This document shows positions 16,729-26,183 of a DNA stretch of 64,000 bases, piece by piece. The notes under the pieces are model-generated. The model was not told the DNA's origin and ran no database searches. It was given only the letters and a program-made list of their open reading frames with translations. Every line of letters begins with the position of its first letter. The stretch's first letter is position 1. Origin of the DNA: Vibrio hippocampi (GTDB lineage Bacteria > Pseudomonadota > Gammaproteobacteria > Enterobacterales > Vibrionaceae); the NCBI RefSeq assembly GCF_921292975.1, contig NZ_CAKLCM010000003.1:1364001-1428000 (forward strand), in the 5' to 3' direction. Position numbers and translations under genes: made by a program.

Positions 16729-18342
16729 ATGAGGCTTAAAGACTTATCGATCCGTACCAAGTTACAGGGGATCGTTGTTATCGCTATGTTGATTCTTTTC
16801 TCAACAGGTATTATTAACCTGATCGTGCAAAATAATGTCAACTATGAACAACGAAAATCTTCAGTCAAAAGTAATGTAGAGATTGCAACAAATCTCGTTA
16901 GATACTACCAAAAGCAAGCTTCATCCATGGGTCTAGAGCAAGCCCAGCAAGCCGCAAAACAAGCCATAAAATCTCTCCGCTACGATGGCAATAACTACTT
17001 TTGGATCACCGATGGTAGCAATCGAATTGTAATGCACTCTACCCGCCCTGAACTCGATGGTGTTAATGCAACATCTAAGACTGATTCGAAAGGCAAATTG
17101 ATGTGGCAAGAGATGAGCAACATTGCCAAAACTCAACAACAAGGCTTCCTTACTTACCACTGGCGCAATGCAAAAGGAGTAGACGATGAAAAAGTCTCCT
17201 TTGTTAGTTACGTTGCAGAATGGAATTGGATTATTGGCTCCGGCGTGCAGACCTCTGATATTCAAGCCGCCTTTAATTCAAGTATATGGGAAGAGATCAT
17301 TATTAACTCACTCGCTGCACTTTTGCTTATTGTCATCTGTTTAGCCGTCGCTCGAAATATCATTATTCCTATCGAAGACTTAGTGAAGGATGTCAAGCAG
17401 ATCGCTAACGGTCAACTGAGCATAAAAAACAAACAACAACGTGGTGATGAGATTGGTACCTTAGCAACCGAGCTACAGCGTATGGTGTCCGTGCTCAACA
17501 GCACAATAGATACCGCAAAAGTTTCGTCGCAATCATCCAGCATGCTCTCAAGCAGCCTTGCCGCCGCCAGTGAACAGACCTCCACCAGCATCCAATCTCA
17601 AAGCGAACAGCTTGAGCAATTGTCAGCGGCAATGAATGAAATGACGAGTACCATTCAAAATATCGCTTCAAATTGCGACCAAACAGCAAGCGCGACGGAA
17701 GAAAGCAAAGAATATGCGGCGAAAGGGAGTCGCAGTATGGGCTATACCCTAACCAATATTGCAGCCGTTTCCGACGACATTAATAATACCCAACAACTGA
17801 TGGAAGCATTGCAGCAAGGCGTTAATGATATTGGCAATGTGCTTGTCGTGATTGATGAAGTGTCAGAGCAAACCAACCTACTGGCGCTGAATGCAGCGAT
17901 TGAAGCGGCTCGTGCTGGAGAGCAGGGGCGTGGGTTTGCTGTCGTTGCGGATGAAGTTCGCAACCTAGCCAGTCGAACTCAAGAGTCAACGACTCAGGTA
18001 CAGACAACGATTGAACAACTGAATCAGCGTACGGCAAGCGTTATCGCGGTGATGTCTTCTAATCAAGCAAAAATCTCTGAGAGTGTTGAGCTAGCGACTC
18101 AAACACAAGAAGAGTTAAATACCGCCGTTATCCAGCTCAACAGCAGTCACGATATGGTTTCTCAAATCGCCGCAGCTGCCGAGCAGCAAGGTATCGTTGC
18201 CAACGACATCAATGAAAGTGTCAACGTCGTTCACCTATCAATTAACGAAATTCGCCAAGCCAGCTTGAGCTTAGCGGAACAGTCTCAATCAATGGCCGAA
18301 GCCAGTGATGACTTAAACCAAAAGCTCGGTTACTTCAGCTAA
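16729..18342 (+). CDS. Methyl-accepting chemotaxis protein with single Cache domain
   Basis: A 537-residue chemoreceptor. TM1 is residues 11-31; the periplasmic single Cache domain (residues 35-185) has the family pattern [22 protein letters not shown] and [11 protein letters not shown]2 is near 190-210; then HAMP and the long signalling coiled coil with the conserved tip [38 protein letters not shown]. It senses a small periplasmic ligand, unidentified, and signals to CheA/CheW. Stands alone and ends at a hairpin terminator. No C-terminal pentapeptide tether is seen. Confidence 0.93.
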   Translation: MRLKDLSIRTKLQGIVVIAMLILFSTGIINLIVQNNVNYEQRKSSVKSNVEIATNLVRYYQKQASSMGLEQAQQAAKQAIKSLRYDGNNYFWITDGSNRIVMHSTRPELDGVNATSKTDSKGKLMWQEMSNIAKTQQQGFLTYHWRNAKGVDDEKVSFVSYVAEWNWIIGSGVQTSDIQAAFNSSIWEEIIINSLAALLLIVICLAVARNIIIPIEDLVKDVKQIANGQLSIKNKQQRGDEIGTLATELQRMVSVLNSTIDTAKVSSQSSSMLSSSLAAASEQTSTSIQSQSEQLEQLSAAMNEMTSTIQNIASNCDQTASATEESKEYAAKGSRSMGYTLTNIAAVSDDINNTQQLMEALQQGVNDIGNVLVVIDEVSEQTNLLALNAAIEAARAGEQGRGFAVVADEVRNLASRTQESTTQVQTTIEQLNQRTASVIAVMSSNQAKISESVELATQTQEELNTAVIQLNSSHDMVSQIAAAAEQQGIVANDINESVNVVHLSINEIRQASLSLAEQSQSMAEASDDLNQKLGYFS

Positions 18343-18357
18343 CCGTTGCACCAACAA

Positions 18358-18386
18358 AAAGCGATGCGGTTTTAGCGCGTCGCTTT
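18358..18386 (+). terminator. Terminator after the chemoreceptor gene
   Basis: An 11-bp stem AAAGCGATGCG/CGCGTCGCTTT (one G-U) with a T-rich 3' flank (CTTTAT). Confidence 0.7.
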
Positions 18387-18460
18387 CTTTATATCTCAAC
18401 GGTATTTTTACCGTGATGCAAATTTGGAAAAGCGCATCACCTTAACAACCACCCATCACC

Positions 18461-19018
18461 CTAACAACCACTCACGATAGCACCCGTGTGATACACCTCT
18501 GCGCTGGCTTTGTTAATGTAAAAAGCATAACAACCCTCAGACTGCAAAGTGTAGCCTCTGGGCCAAATGTAAGAAGCTCTGTCTAACCCACCATTGGAGT
18601 CGAGTGGGAAACCAGGCACTTCAACGTAGTTTCCCTTGCCAACGTACATATTGCCTAAGATACAAAACTCCGGTTCATCGCATGGATCTTCCCACCAGTT
18701 GCGGGTCCAAGAGCTAGGAACATCAATATGCAACAAAGCCCTTAACGTATCGGCGCTGGCCGCTGGCATATTGCCCGTTAAAGAAATGTTCTCTCCGGCA
18801 TAATCAATGGATTGGGTCGCATTATCAATGATGATACGTGACTCTGCCAATTTAAGTGAGGAAGCGAGGGCAGCACTGACACCTTCAACCGTCGCCTGCT
18901 TTGAGTCTTGCTGTAAATTCAAAAAGCGCGGAGCAGCAATCACGGCTAAAACGGCCATTATCACAATCGAAATTACCATTTCGATTAAGGTAAAACCTCT
19001 AAGATGATAGGTTGTCAT
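18461..19018 (-). CDS. Type IV pilin/pseudopilin-like protein
   Basis: A 185-residue prepilin-like protein with a short leader ending G followed by FTLIEMVISIVIMAVLAVIAAPRFL, the class III prepilin signal with Glu5. It is processed by PilD-type peptidase. The C-terminal domain has two Cys pairs (DPCDEPEFC; SEGC ... SGC). MSHA minor pilin or type II secretion pseudopilin are possible; it stands alone, away from a pilus operon. I start at MTTYHLRG (19018), with GGGGAG 6 bases upstream. Confidence 0.85.
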   Translation of the reverse strand: MTTYHLRGFTLIEMVISIVIMAVLAVIAAPRFLNLQQDSKQATVEGVSAALASSLKLAESRIIIDNATQSIDYAGENISLTGNMPAASADTLRALLHIDVPSSWTRNWWEDPCDEPEFCILGNMYVGKGNYVEVPGFPLDSNGGLDRASYIWPRGYTLQSEGCYAFYINKASAEVYHTGAIVSGC

Positions 19019-19149
19019 GCGCAGCTCCCCTCCATGGATCATTGTCTATTGCCACAACTTAAGCTTACGCATGTTACAAAACATCAACAATTTAGTAAAC
19101 TTTAAACCTACCATCTTTGGAATTAGTGCAATACCAACCTAGTACTGAA

Positions 19150-19671
19150 TTACCACATTAGATCATCAGGAACGACATATTGTGCATAAGGGTCGTCTTC
19201 TTCAGCAACCTCAGTCGTTGCCGCTTCATTTTGAATTACCGCTTCGCTGTCACGCTCAAGGATCTTGTTTGCCACAACCGTAGGGATAACCGCATAGCCT
19301 TGTTCTAGGCGAGCAATCGTCAGTACACCCTGACTTAACTGTTTCTGGATATCCGCTTTCACATAGACCGACTTGACCAAGCTACCGTCGGTAAAATTGT
19401 ATTTGATATCACCATCACCTAAATCTATCTGATTAAGCGTAATAAGCTGCTTAACCTGAGCTTGCATCTCTTTCGACAATTTAACCTGGTCGCGCTGTTT
19501 ATTTAGCGCCTGATCTCGCTGCTTTTGTTCAGTTTTGTTCTGCAACACCGCCTCTTTGGCTTCACGCGCCTGCACACGAGATTTCTTTGAACCTTTTTTG
19601 GCTTTTTTAAGTTTCTTCTCGTTGACCAGACCCGCTTTTAGCATCTGCTCTTGTAGTGAGAGTTTAGACAT
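19150..19671 (-). CDS. DUF2058 (YaiL-like) protein
   Basis: A 173-residue protein of the DUF2058 family (E. coli YaiL, annotated as a nucleoprotein). The N-terminal third is very basic and helical (KKLKKAKKGSKKSRVQAREAKEAV), suited to nucleic-acid binding, and the second half is a small folded domain (YNFTDGSLVKSVYV ... YAVIPTVVANKI) with an acidic tail. Function unproven. The promoter side carries two copies of the dispersed palindromic repeat. Confidence 0.85.
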   Translation of the reverse strand: MSKLSLQEQMLKAGLVNEKKLKKAKKGSKKSRVQAREAKEAVLQNKTEQKQRDQALNKQRDQVKLSKEMQAQVKQLITLNQIDLGDGDIKYNFTDGSLVKSVYVKADIQKQLSQGVLTIARLEQGYAVIPTVVANKILERDSEAVIQNEAATTEVAEEDDPYAQYVVPDDLMW

Positions 19672-19699
19672 TAGATAACCCTTAACTTATTCCATCGAC

Positions 19700-19742
19700 A
19701 TATCCCCAAGTAACCTCAAGATGCGAGGTCACTTGGGGATAG
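19700..19742. repeat. Dispersed palindromic repeat, copy 2 (short form)
   Basis: CCCCAAGTAACCTC and GAGGTCACTTGGGG around AAGATGC. It lacks the GAGTTTCA part of the loop found in copies 1 and 4. Preceded by TCCATCGACATAT, which recurs before copy 3. Confidence 0.8.
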
Positions 19743-19840
19743 TGGCAAATGTTCCCAAGAAACCTGCTTCTAAGCAAGCTATTCACCACAAATTCTTGGT
19801 TTTTTATACCGGTATGGATAAGACCATGTTATCCATTGAT

Positions 19841-19889
19841 ATATCCCCAAATTACCGCAAGGTGCAGAGTTCAGAGGTAACTTGGGATA
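19841..19889. repeat. Dispersed palindromic repeat, copy 3
   Basis: ATATCCCCAAATTACCGC ... AGAGGTAACTTGGGATAG, more diverged in the left arm. Copies 2 and 3 lie 140 bp apart in the 443-bp gap between DUF2058 and the PilZ gene; their left flanks are also similar, suggesting local duplication. Nothing else recognisable is in this gap. Confidence 0.75.
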
Positions 19890-20114
19890 GACCTTATCGC
19901 CAGCTTCGTTTGACGATAGATTAGGCAGCCACATGCTAATCATGCCTGACCTTTGTTCATGTGTTTGTTCATGACTTGTACAGGCAACAAAATAAACCGC
20001 ATGATTTACACTAATTCTGTTTGCATATTGATACATGAATAAATACACTTTTCGTGATGGATAAAAATTAAAAATTCTTAACGACAAACACCCCATCGTC
20101 AGGAAATTAGACTA

Positions 20115-20843
20115 GTGGCGCAAGATAATACCAAACAAGACTCCGATACTCCGATACAACGCTCGGCTCAAACCTTAAACAGTACCGATGCTCTATCACT
20201 GATAGAACATGGTGGTGACATCACGATCACGATCACCACTCCGGTTGGAACATCATTTCGTTGTAACAGTCAGTTCATCGGCTGTCACACAGACAACAAG
20301 ATCCTGATTGAAATACCCAATATTGACGACAGCGATGTCAAATATTTCTTTCAAGAAGGCTTTTGGCTCACCATTCGTGCTATCTCTCAACGTGGCGAAG
20401 GTGGTGTGGTGCAGTTTCGTTCGCAACTCATGCACATTATTGAGGAGCCGATCAGGTTACTCGCACTCTCAGTCCCTCAATCAATGCAAGTGACGAATCT
20501 ACGCAAAGAGCCAAGGTATGACTTAAATCTTGGTGGGCAATTAGAGGTAGGTGAACGCCGAGTTCAGTGCGAACTCAGAGACATGTCAAAAAGTGGTTGC
20601 CGCTTTATTCTTCCAGCTCTGGGCAAATCGCTCGATATTGGACAACCTGTTGCGATCCATGTCCAATCTTCGGCGGGCAAATCCCGTTTTTTCCCTCCTC
20701 TCTCTGGACTGATTTGTAACCTACAAAAATTCAATCACTACATCGCGTATGGAATTAAATTTGATACGCCGGGAGAGCGCAATGGGAAAGCGCTATTGGC
20801 GCAATTAAAATTTGATGGCACTAAATTGAAACTCCGATCCTAG
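20115..20843 (+). CDS. PilZ-domain c-di-GMP receptor (PlzD/YcgR-like)
   Basis: A 242-residue protein with an N-terminal YcgR-like domain (residues 30-120) and a C-terminal PilZ domain. The c-di-GMP motif is intact: RKEPR (RxxxR, near residue 130) and DMSKSGCRF (D/NxSxxG, near 157). V. cholerae PlzD has this two-domain plan and affects motility. GTG start with AGGAAA upstream. It could read out c-di-GMP made by the membrane GGDEF protein 8 kb away, though this is not shown. Confidence 0.9.
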   Translation: MAQDNTKQDSDTPIQRSAQTLNSTDALSLIEHGGDITITITTPVGTSFRCNSQFIGCHTDNKILIEIPNIDDSDVKYFFQEGFWLTIRAISQRGEGGVVQFRSQLMHIIEEPIRLLALSVPQSMQVTNLRKEPRYDLNLGGQLEVGERRVQCELRDMSKSGCRFILPALGKSLDIGQPVAIHVQSSAGKSRFFPPLSGLICNLQKFNHYIAYGIKFDTPGERNGKALLAQLKFDGTKLKLRS

Positions 20844-20900
20844 CAAGGTTCGAAATGATAACCACCTACTGAAGTCGGTGCTTTAGGGCTGAAAATGAAA

Positions 20901-20922
20901 AAGAGAGCCTTTTTGCTCTCTT
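20901..20922. terminator. Bidirectional terminator between PilZ and LonB-like genes
   Basis: AAGAGAGC/GCTCTCTT stem flanked by A-rich and T-rich tracts, between converging genes. Confidence 0.75.
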
Positions 20923-20981
20923 CTTCACTTCATTGGCGTTACTTTCAGGTCATTATTGCTACATTGCACATAGCTACATAG

Positions 20982-23342
20982 CTACTTCTTAAGCGCATTC
21001 AGCCTTGCTTGAGCAATACCAAATACGGTATCAATCGGATAGCTTCCTTCTAAAGAAGGTGTGCCCGCTAACTTACCCGTAAATAACTCAACGGCCTCGG
21101 TCACATGCTCAATCGCCCAGATATGAAACTCACCTTTATCGACCGCTTTAACGATATCAGCACGTAACATCAAGTTATGGACGTTCGATTTTGGTATCAC
21201 CACACCCTGCGTGGAAGACCGTCCTTTAATCTTACAGACATCAAAGAAGCCTTCGATCTTCTCATTGACGCCACCAATAGGTTGAGATTCTCCAAACTGA
21301 TTCATTGAGCCAGTTATGGCAATATCTTGACGATTAGGTTGTCCAGAAAACGCCGATACGACCGCACAAAACTCAGCCATGCTGGCAGAGTCGCCATCGA
21401 CGCCACCATAAGACTGCTCAAAGGTAATCGTCGTCGTGAGTGGGACTTTGGCTGTTTTACCAAACACCGAGGATAAATAGGCCGTCAAAATCATGACCCC
21501 TTTGGAGTGAATACTCCCACCAAGATCGACGCTTCTTTCAATATCAATAACCTCACCGTCTCCATAGGAAGTAGTCGCCGTGATACGGTTTGGCGCACCA
21601 AACATATGGTCGCTGGTCGCAAGCACAGAAAGAGCATTGACCTGACCTATCGCTTCCCCGTCGGTTTTGATCAAAGTGGTGCCATTGATAAACCCTTGCA
21701 TCACACTATCTTGCAGACGGTTGACTCGCATTTTCTGATATTCCAGTGCCTGTTCAACATGCCCCGCTCGAATAAGGTTAGATTTGGCATTTCGAGCCAC
21801 ATAGTTCGACTCTCTCAGTAAGTTAGCGATATGCGCAGAATGTAGGGAGAGTTTATTCTGCTCACCTGCAAGGCGAGCGCTATGCTCAATAATGCGTGCA
21901 ATCGCTTTACGGTCGCAGTGCAACATCGCGTTGTCGTGGACAATACTGGAAATAAAACGGGCGTAATGCAATTCAGAATCTGGCGTTCTCTGCATTTCAT
22001 CTTCAAAATCAGCAGTAACACGAAACAGTTCGCTAAACTCAGCGTCATAATGCTGCAGCAACTGATAAGTGCGATAGTCGCCAAACAAAATAATCTTTAC
22101 ATCAAGAGGAATAGGTTGAGGATCCAGAGACACAGTACCAGTCAATGTGACTTCTTTTTCCAGAGACGTGAAACTCAGCTGACGGGAACGTAATGCGCGC
22201 TTCAAACCATCCCAAACATAAGGCTGTTCCAGCACTTTCACCGCATCCATTAACAACACACCGCCATTCGCTTTATGCAAACTGCCTGCACGAATCAGTG
22301 AAAAATCGGTAAACACCGTTCCCTTGAAGGTCGCCGTTTCAATATAGCCAAACAGGGAGTGATAGTTCGGATTCTCTTCCACGATGATAGGAAAATCTTG
22401 GCATGATTGGCTTACTAATACGTTTACCTTGTAGCGTCTTGGGAATTTTTTATCCAAAGAGGCCGTCGCCATTTCCCCCTGCTCCAGGCCTTGTTCCAGA
22501 AAGATGTCGACATTTTCACAGATATCTTTTTGCAAAGCTGAGGCGTATTTTTTTATCTCTGGATAGCCGTTATAGGACTTTTTCAGTTTCTTAATGAGGT
22601 GGCTAATCACACCCAAGGTCACTTCTTCATTCAGTTTCTGAATATTATCGGTGTACGTTTCTTCCCAGGTGGTCAACTCTCTCGCCATATTGCGCAAGCT
22701 GATTTCTAACTCATCAATGGTGCTGCCAAAGTGCTCTTGTTGCTCAGCCGGCAATTCATCAAACGTCTCTTCGGTATGAAGATCTTCACCATTCATCGCC
22801 ACAAACTGATAATCACCTTGCGGGGTTACCGTTAAGCTTATTTCTTTTTCTTTGGCTTCATCAGAGAGCTTTTGTAGCTCCGCTTGCTGTTTACGGGCGA
22901 GATCATTCTTGAGTCGCTCTGCACGACCAAAATAGAGTTCGTTGTCAAAAGCCATTGGGATAGCTTTAACCAGTTTAGCGATCAACTTTTCAACGTCACT
23001 CTTAAGATTAACACCCGTTCCACACGGCAGTTTAAGTACTTGAGGAGTACGAGGATCGTCAAAGTTAGTCACATAACACCAATCAAAGAGCGCGCCACAG
23101 TCATGAGCATGACGGCTTAAGTAGCGCAAAATCATGGTACGCTTGCCAAGGCCATTCTGACCTATCGCATAGATGTTATAACCTTTCTCTTTGATAGACA
23201 TGGCGAACTCGACCGCTTTTTGGGCGCGTTCTTGCCCTACGATTTCATCGATCGGCGGAAGTTCTTTGGTCGACTTGCAAGGCAGCTTTTCCAGCTCCGC
23301 TGAATGGTAAAGTTGTTGAGCCTCTAAATGCTGTATTGCCAT
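20982..23342 (-). CDS. Lon-like ATP-dependent protease (LonB/YcbZ family)
   Basis: A 786-residue Lon-family protease. Walker A-like GQNGLGKRT near residue 62, a central coiled-coil insertion (residues 150-270), AAA+ module with NGGVLLMDAVKVL near 360, and a C-terminal Lon proteolytic domain with the Ser-Lys dyad: GVDGDSASMAE (Ser) and GVNEKIEGFF (Lys). It lacks the LonA substrate-binding N-terminal domain, which matches E. coli YcbZ/LonH and the annotation Lon protease family protein. Walker A is GxxGxGKR rather than GKS/T followed by T, so ATP turnover is likely but unproven. Substrates unknown; single gene. Confidence 0.88.
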   Translation of the reverse strand: MAIQHLEAQQLYHSAELEKLPCKSTKELPPIDEIVGQERAQKAVEFAMSIKEKGYNIYAIGQNGLGKRTMILRYLSRHAHDCGALFDWCYVTNFDDPRTPQVLKLPCGTGVNLKSDVEKLIAKLVKAIPMAFDNELYFGRAERLKNDLARKQQAELQKLSDEAKEKEISLTVTPQGDYQFVAMNGEDLHTEETFDELPAEQQEHFGSTIDELEISLRNMARELTTWEETYTDNIQKLNEEVTLGVISHLIKKLKKSYNGYPEIKKYASALQKDICENVDIFLEQGLEQGEMATASLDKKFPRRYKVNVLVSQSCQDFPIIVEENPNYHSLFGYIETATFKGTVFTDFSLIRAGSLHKANGGVLLMDAVKVLEQPYVWDGLKRALRSRQLSFTSLEKEVTLTGTVSLDPQPIPLDVKIILFGDYRTYQLLQHYDAEFSELFRVTADFEDEMQRTPDSELHYARFISSIVHDNAMLHCDRKAIARIIEHSARLAGEQNKLSLHSAHIANLLRESNYVARNAKSNLIRAGHVEQALEYQKMRVNRLQDSVMQGFINGTTLIKTDGEAIGQVNALSVLATSDHMFGAPNRITATTSYGDGEVIDIERSVDLGGSIHSKGVMILTAYLSSVFGKTAKVPLTTTITFEQSYGGVDGDSASMAEFCAVVSAFSGQPNRQDIAITGSMNQFGESQPIGGVNEKIEGFFDVCKIKGRSSTQGVVIPKSNVHNLMLRADIVKAVDKGEFHIWAIEHVTEAVELFTGKLAGTPSLEGSYPIDTVFGIAQARLNALKK

Positions 23343-23456
23343 ACACAGCTCCTCATTAATTTCCTTATTTAACTAGAGTTTAGCTGAATTAATATGGCAA
23401 TTTAGTGATTTGGTGTGGGTTTGAGCCTGTTTGCTTATTTTTTGAACTGTTTTGGG

Positions 23457-24035
23457 TTATTTTCTCGCAACACCCATGAGCACCGCTTGCTCTCCAAACT
23501 CGGTTTTAATAGAAAACGGTGTCGTCACGACCACCTCTGAAAACCCTGCTTTTTCGAGAGTCAGCTGAGACTGCTCAAGGGTGAGCCCAGTTTCGTCTCC
23601 TTCCTGTGCCAACCAATCCCAGTGGACAAATACGCCATATTCATCCAATAAGGTATAAATCAAATTGACCGTTTCTTGTAGGTTTGGAACAAAGCCACAC
23701 ACAGACGATGCCACAACAATGTCAAATTGAGGGCGAAAAGCCGGATGCTGTGCAATAAGACCGCGAGTTAAACTGTCTACAACAGGTTCAACATTGTCGA
23801 GACCTTTTTTCTCCAACTCTTCAATCATGGCTTCGCTACTGTCTAATGCCACGACTTGTTTTACTTTTGACGCCATATGTTGGCTCAATAATCCGGTGCC
23901 ACAACCAAAATCAAGAACGATTTTTCCGGAAAGTTTGGTGGTTTGCTGTAAATGACGAAAACAGGCGCGAGCAAAATCCGCAGTAGCGCTGTTGCCTTCC
24001 CATGTTGCCGCACATTCATCCCATTGATTTGACAT
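23457..24035 (-). CDS. Class I SAM-dependent methyltransferase
   Basis: A 192-residue methyltransferase: SAM motif I VLDFGCGTGLLSQHMA near residue 42, acidic loop VVALDSSEAMIEEL, and FDIVVASSVCGFV as motif IV region. The start at MSNQWDEC (24035) has GGGG 6 bases upstream; the longer frame to 24083 lacks a ribosome site. Substrate unknown. Divergent from the LysR gene, across a region of 18-bp repeats. Confidence 0.82.
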   Translation of the reverse strand: MSNQWDECAATWEGNSATADFARACFRHLQQTTKLSGKIVLDFGCGTGLLSQHMASKVKQVVALDSSEAMIEELEKKGLDNVEPVVDSLTRGLIAQHPAFRPQFDIVVASSVCGFVPNLQETVNLIYTLLDEYGVFVHWDWLAQEGDETGLTLEQSQLTLEKAGFSEVVVTTPFSIKTEFGEQAVLMGVARK

Positions 24036-24192
24036 TCGATACCCCATTATCTTCATATCATCAACAATAAAAACTAGAATCAAGATTAAACCAAACCCAG
24101 TGACACTTTCTAGCGTAAATTCAACTTTTTAGTCCTCATCTGGCAATATTGTGCTAATTTCGTATGCAGCGCACTAGGTAGCGATTATCATT

Positions 24193-24282
24193 CACAAGTG
24201 GGCTAACGCTCGCAAGTAAGTCACTGACCGCATGTAAGTCACTGCGCGCAAGTAAGTGAATGATTGCAGGTAAACGGATGAT
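24193..24282. repeat. 18-bp tandem repeat (five units) upstream of the LysR gene
   Basis: Five consecutive 18-base units, best seen as CGCAAGTAAGTCACTGAC (24211), CGCATGTAAGTCACTGCG (24229), CGCAAGTAAGTGAATGAT (24247) and a more diverged first (24193) and last (24265) unit. They fill the methyltransferase/LysR divergent promoter. Could bind a regulator in array or be a neutral expansion. Confidence 0.85.
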
Positions 24283-24358
24283 GTTTTCTTTAGCTTAAAC
24301 CGCTATGATTTCCCATCACTCCAAAGGTATTGATCATTTTCATAATACAGAGCCCAAC

Positions 24359-25237
24359 ATGAACCTCTCTCAAATCGAAGCTTTCTGTACTGTTGCTGAT
24401 ACTGGATCGGTATCGGAGGCGGCACGAGTGCTTGACTGCAACCGCACTAAGTTAAGTATGGCAATCAAAGCACTTGAGAAAGAACTCGATACCTCACTAT
24501 TTGTGCGTAGCAAGAACAATGTCACCTTGTCGGAGACAGGCAAAGCGATCTATAAGGACTGCGAAAACTTGCTGGTCACCGCTTCCAGAATTAAGCAGAC
24601 CTGCGCACAAGTTTCGGGTGAGTATGAAACTGAAGTGTGGATTGCCCACGACGATTCTTTGCCCGACAAACTTTGGCAAGATCTAACCATTGCCTTGAAC
24701 CAACATTATGCAGCCATTTCATTTAACGTAGTGTTAGCGTCGTCGGGTGATTTAGCCAATTTAGTTGAAACCAGTCAGGTGGACTTTGCCTTTGGCGTGG
24801 ATTATGAAGCCGTTGATGATCCAAGGCTGATCTATCAACCTCTGGGTAAAATTCGCATGATGTCAGTTTGCCGAGCGGATCATAGGCTGTCAAAACTGCC
24901 ACGGGTTTCTGATGAAGTGCTACGTGACGCGATGCAGGTTTCGCTGGCTTATCTCAATGAAAAAGACAATCCAGAACTTCAGCCGTTCTCCCTCCAGTAC
25001 ATTGGCTTCTCCAGCTTTGAGTACATGCTAAAAACAATTCTGTCGGAAGGTTTATGGGGCGTATTGCCTGAGCCATTGATTCGTCAATATTTACGTGAAC
25101 AACAACTCTCTGTCATCAAACATACCTATGGATTAACACAAGCTGATTACTGTATGTACACCTCTGCGGGCATGTCTGAGCATCCGGCGATGAGTTGGCT
25201 AGCCGACCAAATCGCAGACTTTTTGTTTACATTTTGA
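24359..25237 (+). CDS. LysR-family transcriptional regulator
   Basis: A 292-residue LysR regulator: N-terminal helix-turn-helix (MNLSQIEAFCTVADTGSVSEAARVLDCNRTKLSMAIKALEKEL) and a periplasmic-binding-protein-like effector domain. I start at MNLSQIEAF (24359); the frame opens 18 codons earlier. Target and ligand unknown. The divergent methyltransferase gene is the natural candidate target. Confidence 0.88.
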   Translation: MNLSQIEAFCTVADTGSVSEAARVLDCNRTKLSMAIKALEKELDTSLFVRSKNNVTLSETGKAIYKDCENLLVTASRIKQTCAQVSGEYETEVWIAHDDSLPDKLWQDLTIALNQHYAAISFNVVLASSGDLANLVETSQVDFAFGVDYEAVDDPRLIYQPLGKIRMMSVCRADHRLSKLPRVSDEVLRDAMQVSLAYLNEKDNPELQPFSLQYIGFSSFEYMLKTILSEGLWGVLPEPLIRQYLREQQLSVIKHTYGLTQADYCMYTSAGMSEHPAMSWLADQIADFLFTF

Positions 25238-25472
25238 TCGGCGTTGATTTCAGCCCTCTCTCGCCGATCATTACCCAGAAAACCGTCACAACAACAATAC
25301 TCATCACAGTGACTGTCATTTATTTTGACAGTAAAATATCAATTTATCTTGTTGATTTTATAATAAATTCGCCAATCCATAACCAGCGCTCGTTAATCCA
25401 AAGCAATTTGCAGTTTGAAAACTCGCCTCAGTCTTACAAGAATAGAGGCATACTTTAACCAAGGATTTTTCC
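25238..25472. other. Gap between LysR and the CDF-like gene
   Basis: AT-rich sequence with an A/T-rich stretch (TTTATTTTGACAGTAAAATATC) near 25320-25350 that could hold the promoter of the transporter. AAGGA precedes the transporter ATG. No gene or repeat seen. Confidence 0.3.
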
Positions 25473-26180
25473 ATGAAACTGCAATTCCAACATCAAGAGA
25501 CGCGTATTCTTACCTTCTCAGCCCTTATTGCGACCGCATTCGCGGTTGGTGGCTTAGTCGTTGGAATACTAATGGGCTCATTAGTGATTGCGTTTGATGG
25601 CGTCTACTCTCTCATTAGCCTGCTGTTAACTTTATTGTCACTGACTGTAGCGGGTCAGTTGAAGCAACCGAAGTCTAAACTTAGTGAGTTCGCTCGCCAC
25701 AAGGTGGAATCGGTCGTGGTGATTGTTAAAGCCAGTGTCATTTTAATGCTGGTTATCGCATCACTTTATTCCGCGATCGAAGCGATGTTTACTGGCGGTC
25801 GACCCGTCAATACCTCGGTAGCAACACTATTTGGTCTCGTTAACGTCGTCGGTTGTGGTTACGCTTGGTGGTATATTGCCCAACGTGCCGACGTGATGAA
25901 CTCGGTGCTGGTTGATGCAGAATCGAAACAGTGGAAAATGGATACGCTGCTTAGCGTGGCAGTGACCATCGGTTTTATTGCTACTTATGCCGTTGAACTG
26001 TCACCGTTTGCCTCTTTCAGCCATTATGCCGACCCTATGATGATGATCTTAATGTCCGTGTATTTCATCAAAGTGCCGGCGGACATGCTTCGCCAAGCGC
26101 ACCGCTCATTGCTCACCGATACGCCGACTATTCAAAGCGCAGTGCTGATGGACGTTGAGCGACCTTTTGTTCTGAGATAA
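25473..26180 (+). CDS. Short cation-diffusion-facilitator-like transporter
   Basis: A 235-residue membrane protein with six hydrophobic helices (about residues 14-38, 40-62, 85-105, 115-135, 158-178, 185-205), of the cation-efflux superfamily. The metal-site Asp residues are in AFDGVYSLISL (TM2) and VDAESKQWKMDTLLS (before TM5). The usual cytoplasmic C-terminal metal-sensing domain is missing; the protein ends about 30 residues after TM6. Probably exports a divalent cation across the inner membrane; the metal is unknown. ATG with AAGGA upstream. Single gene. Confidence 0.72.
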   Translation: MKLQFQHQETRILTFSALIATAFAVGGLVVGILMGSLVIAFDGVYSLISLLLTLLSLTVAGQLKQPKSKLSEFARHKVESVVVIVKASVILMLVIASLYSAIEAMFTGGRPVNTSVATLFGLVNVVGCGYAWWYIAQRADVMNSVLVDAESKQWKMDTLLSVAVTIGFIATYAVELSPFASFSHYADPMMMILMSVYFIKVPADMLRQAHRSLLTDTPTIQSAVLMDVERPFVLR

Positions 26181-26183
26181 CCC

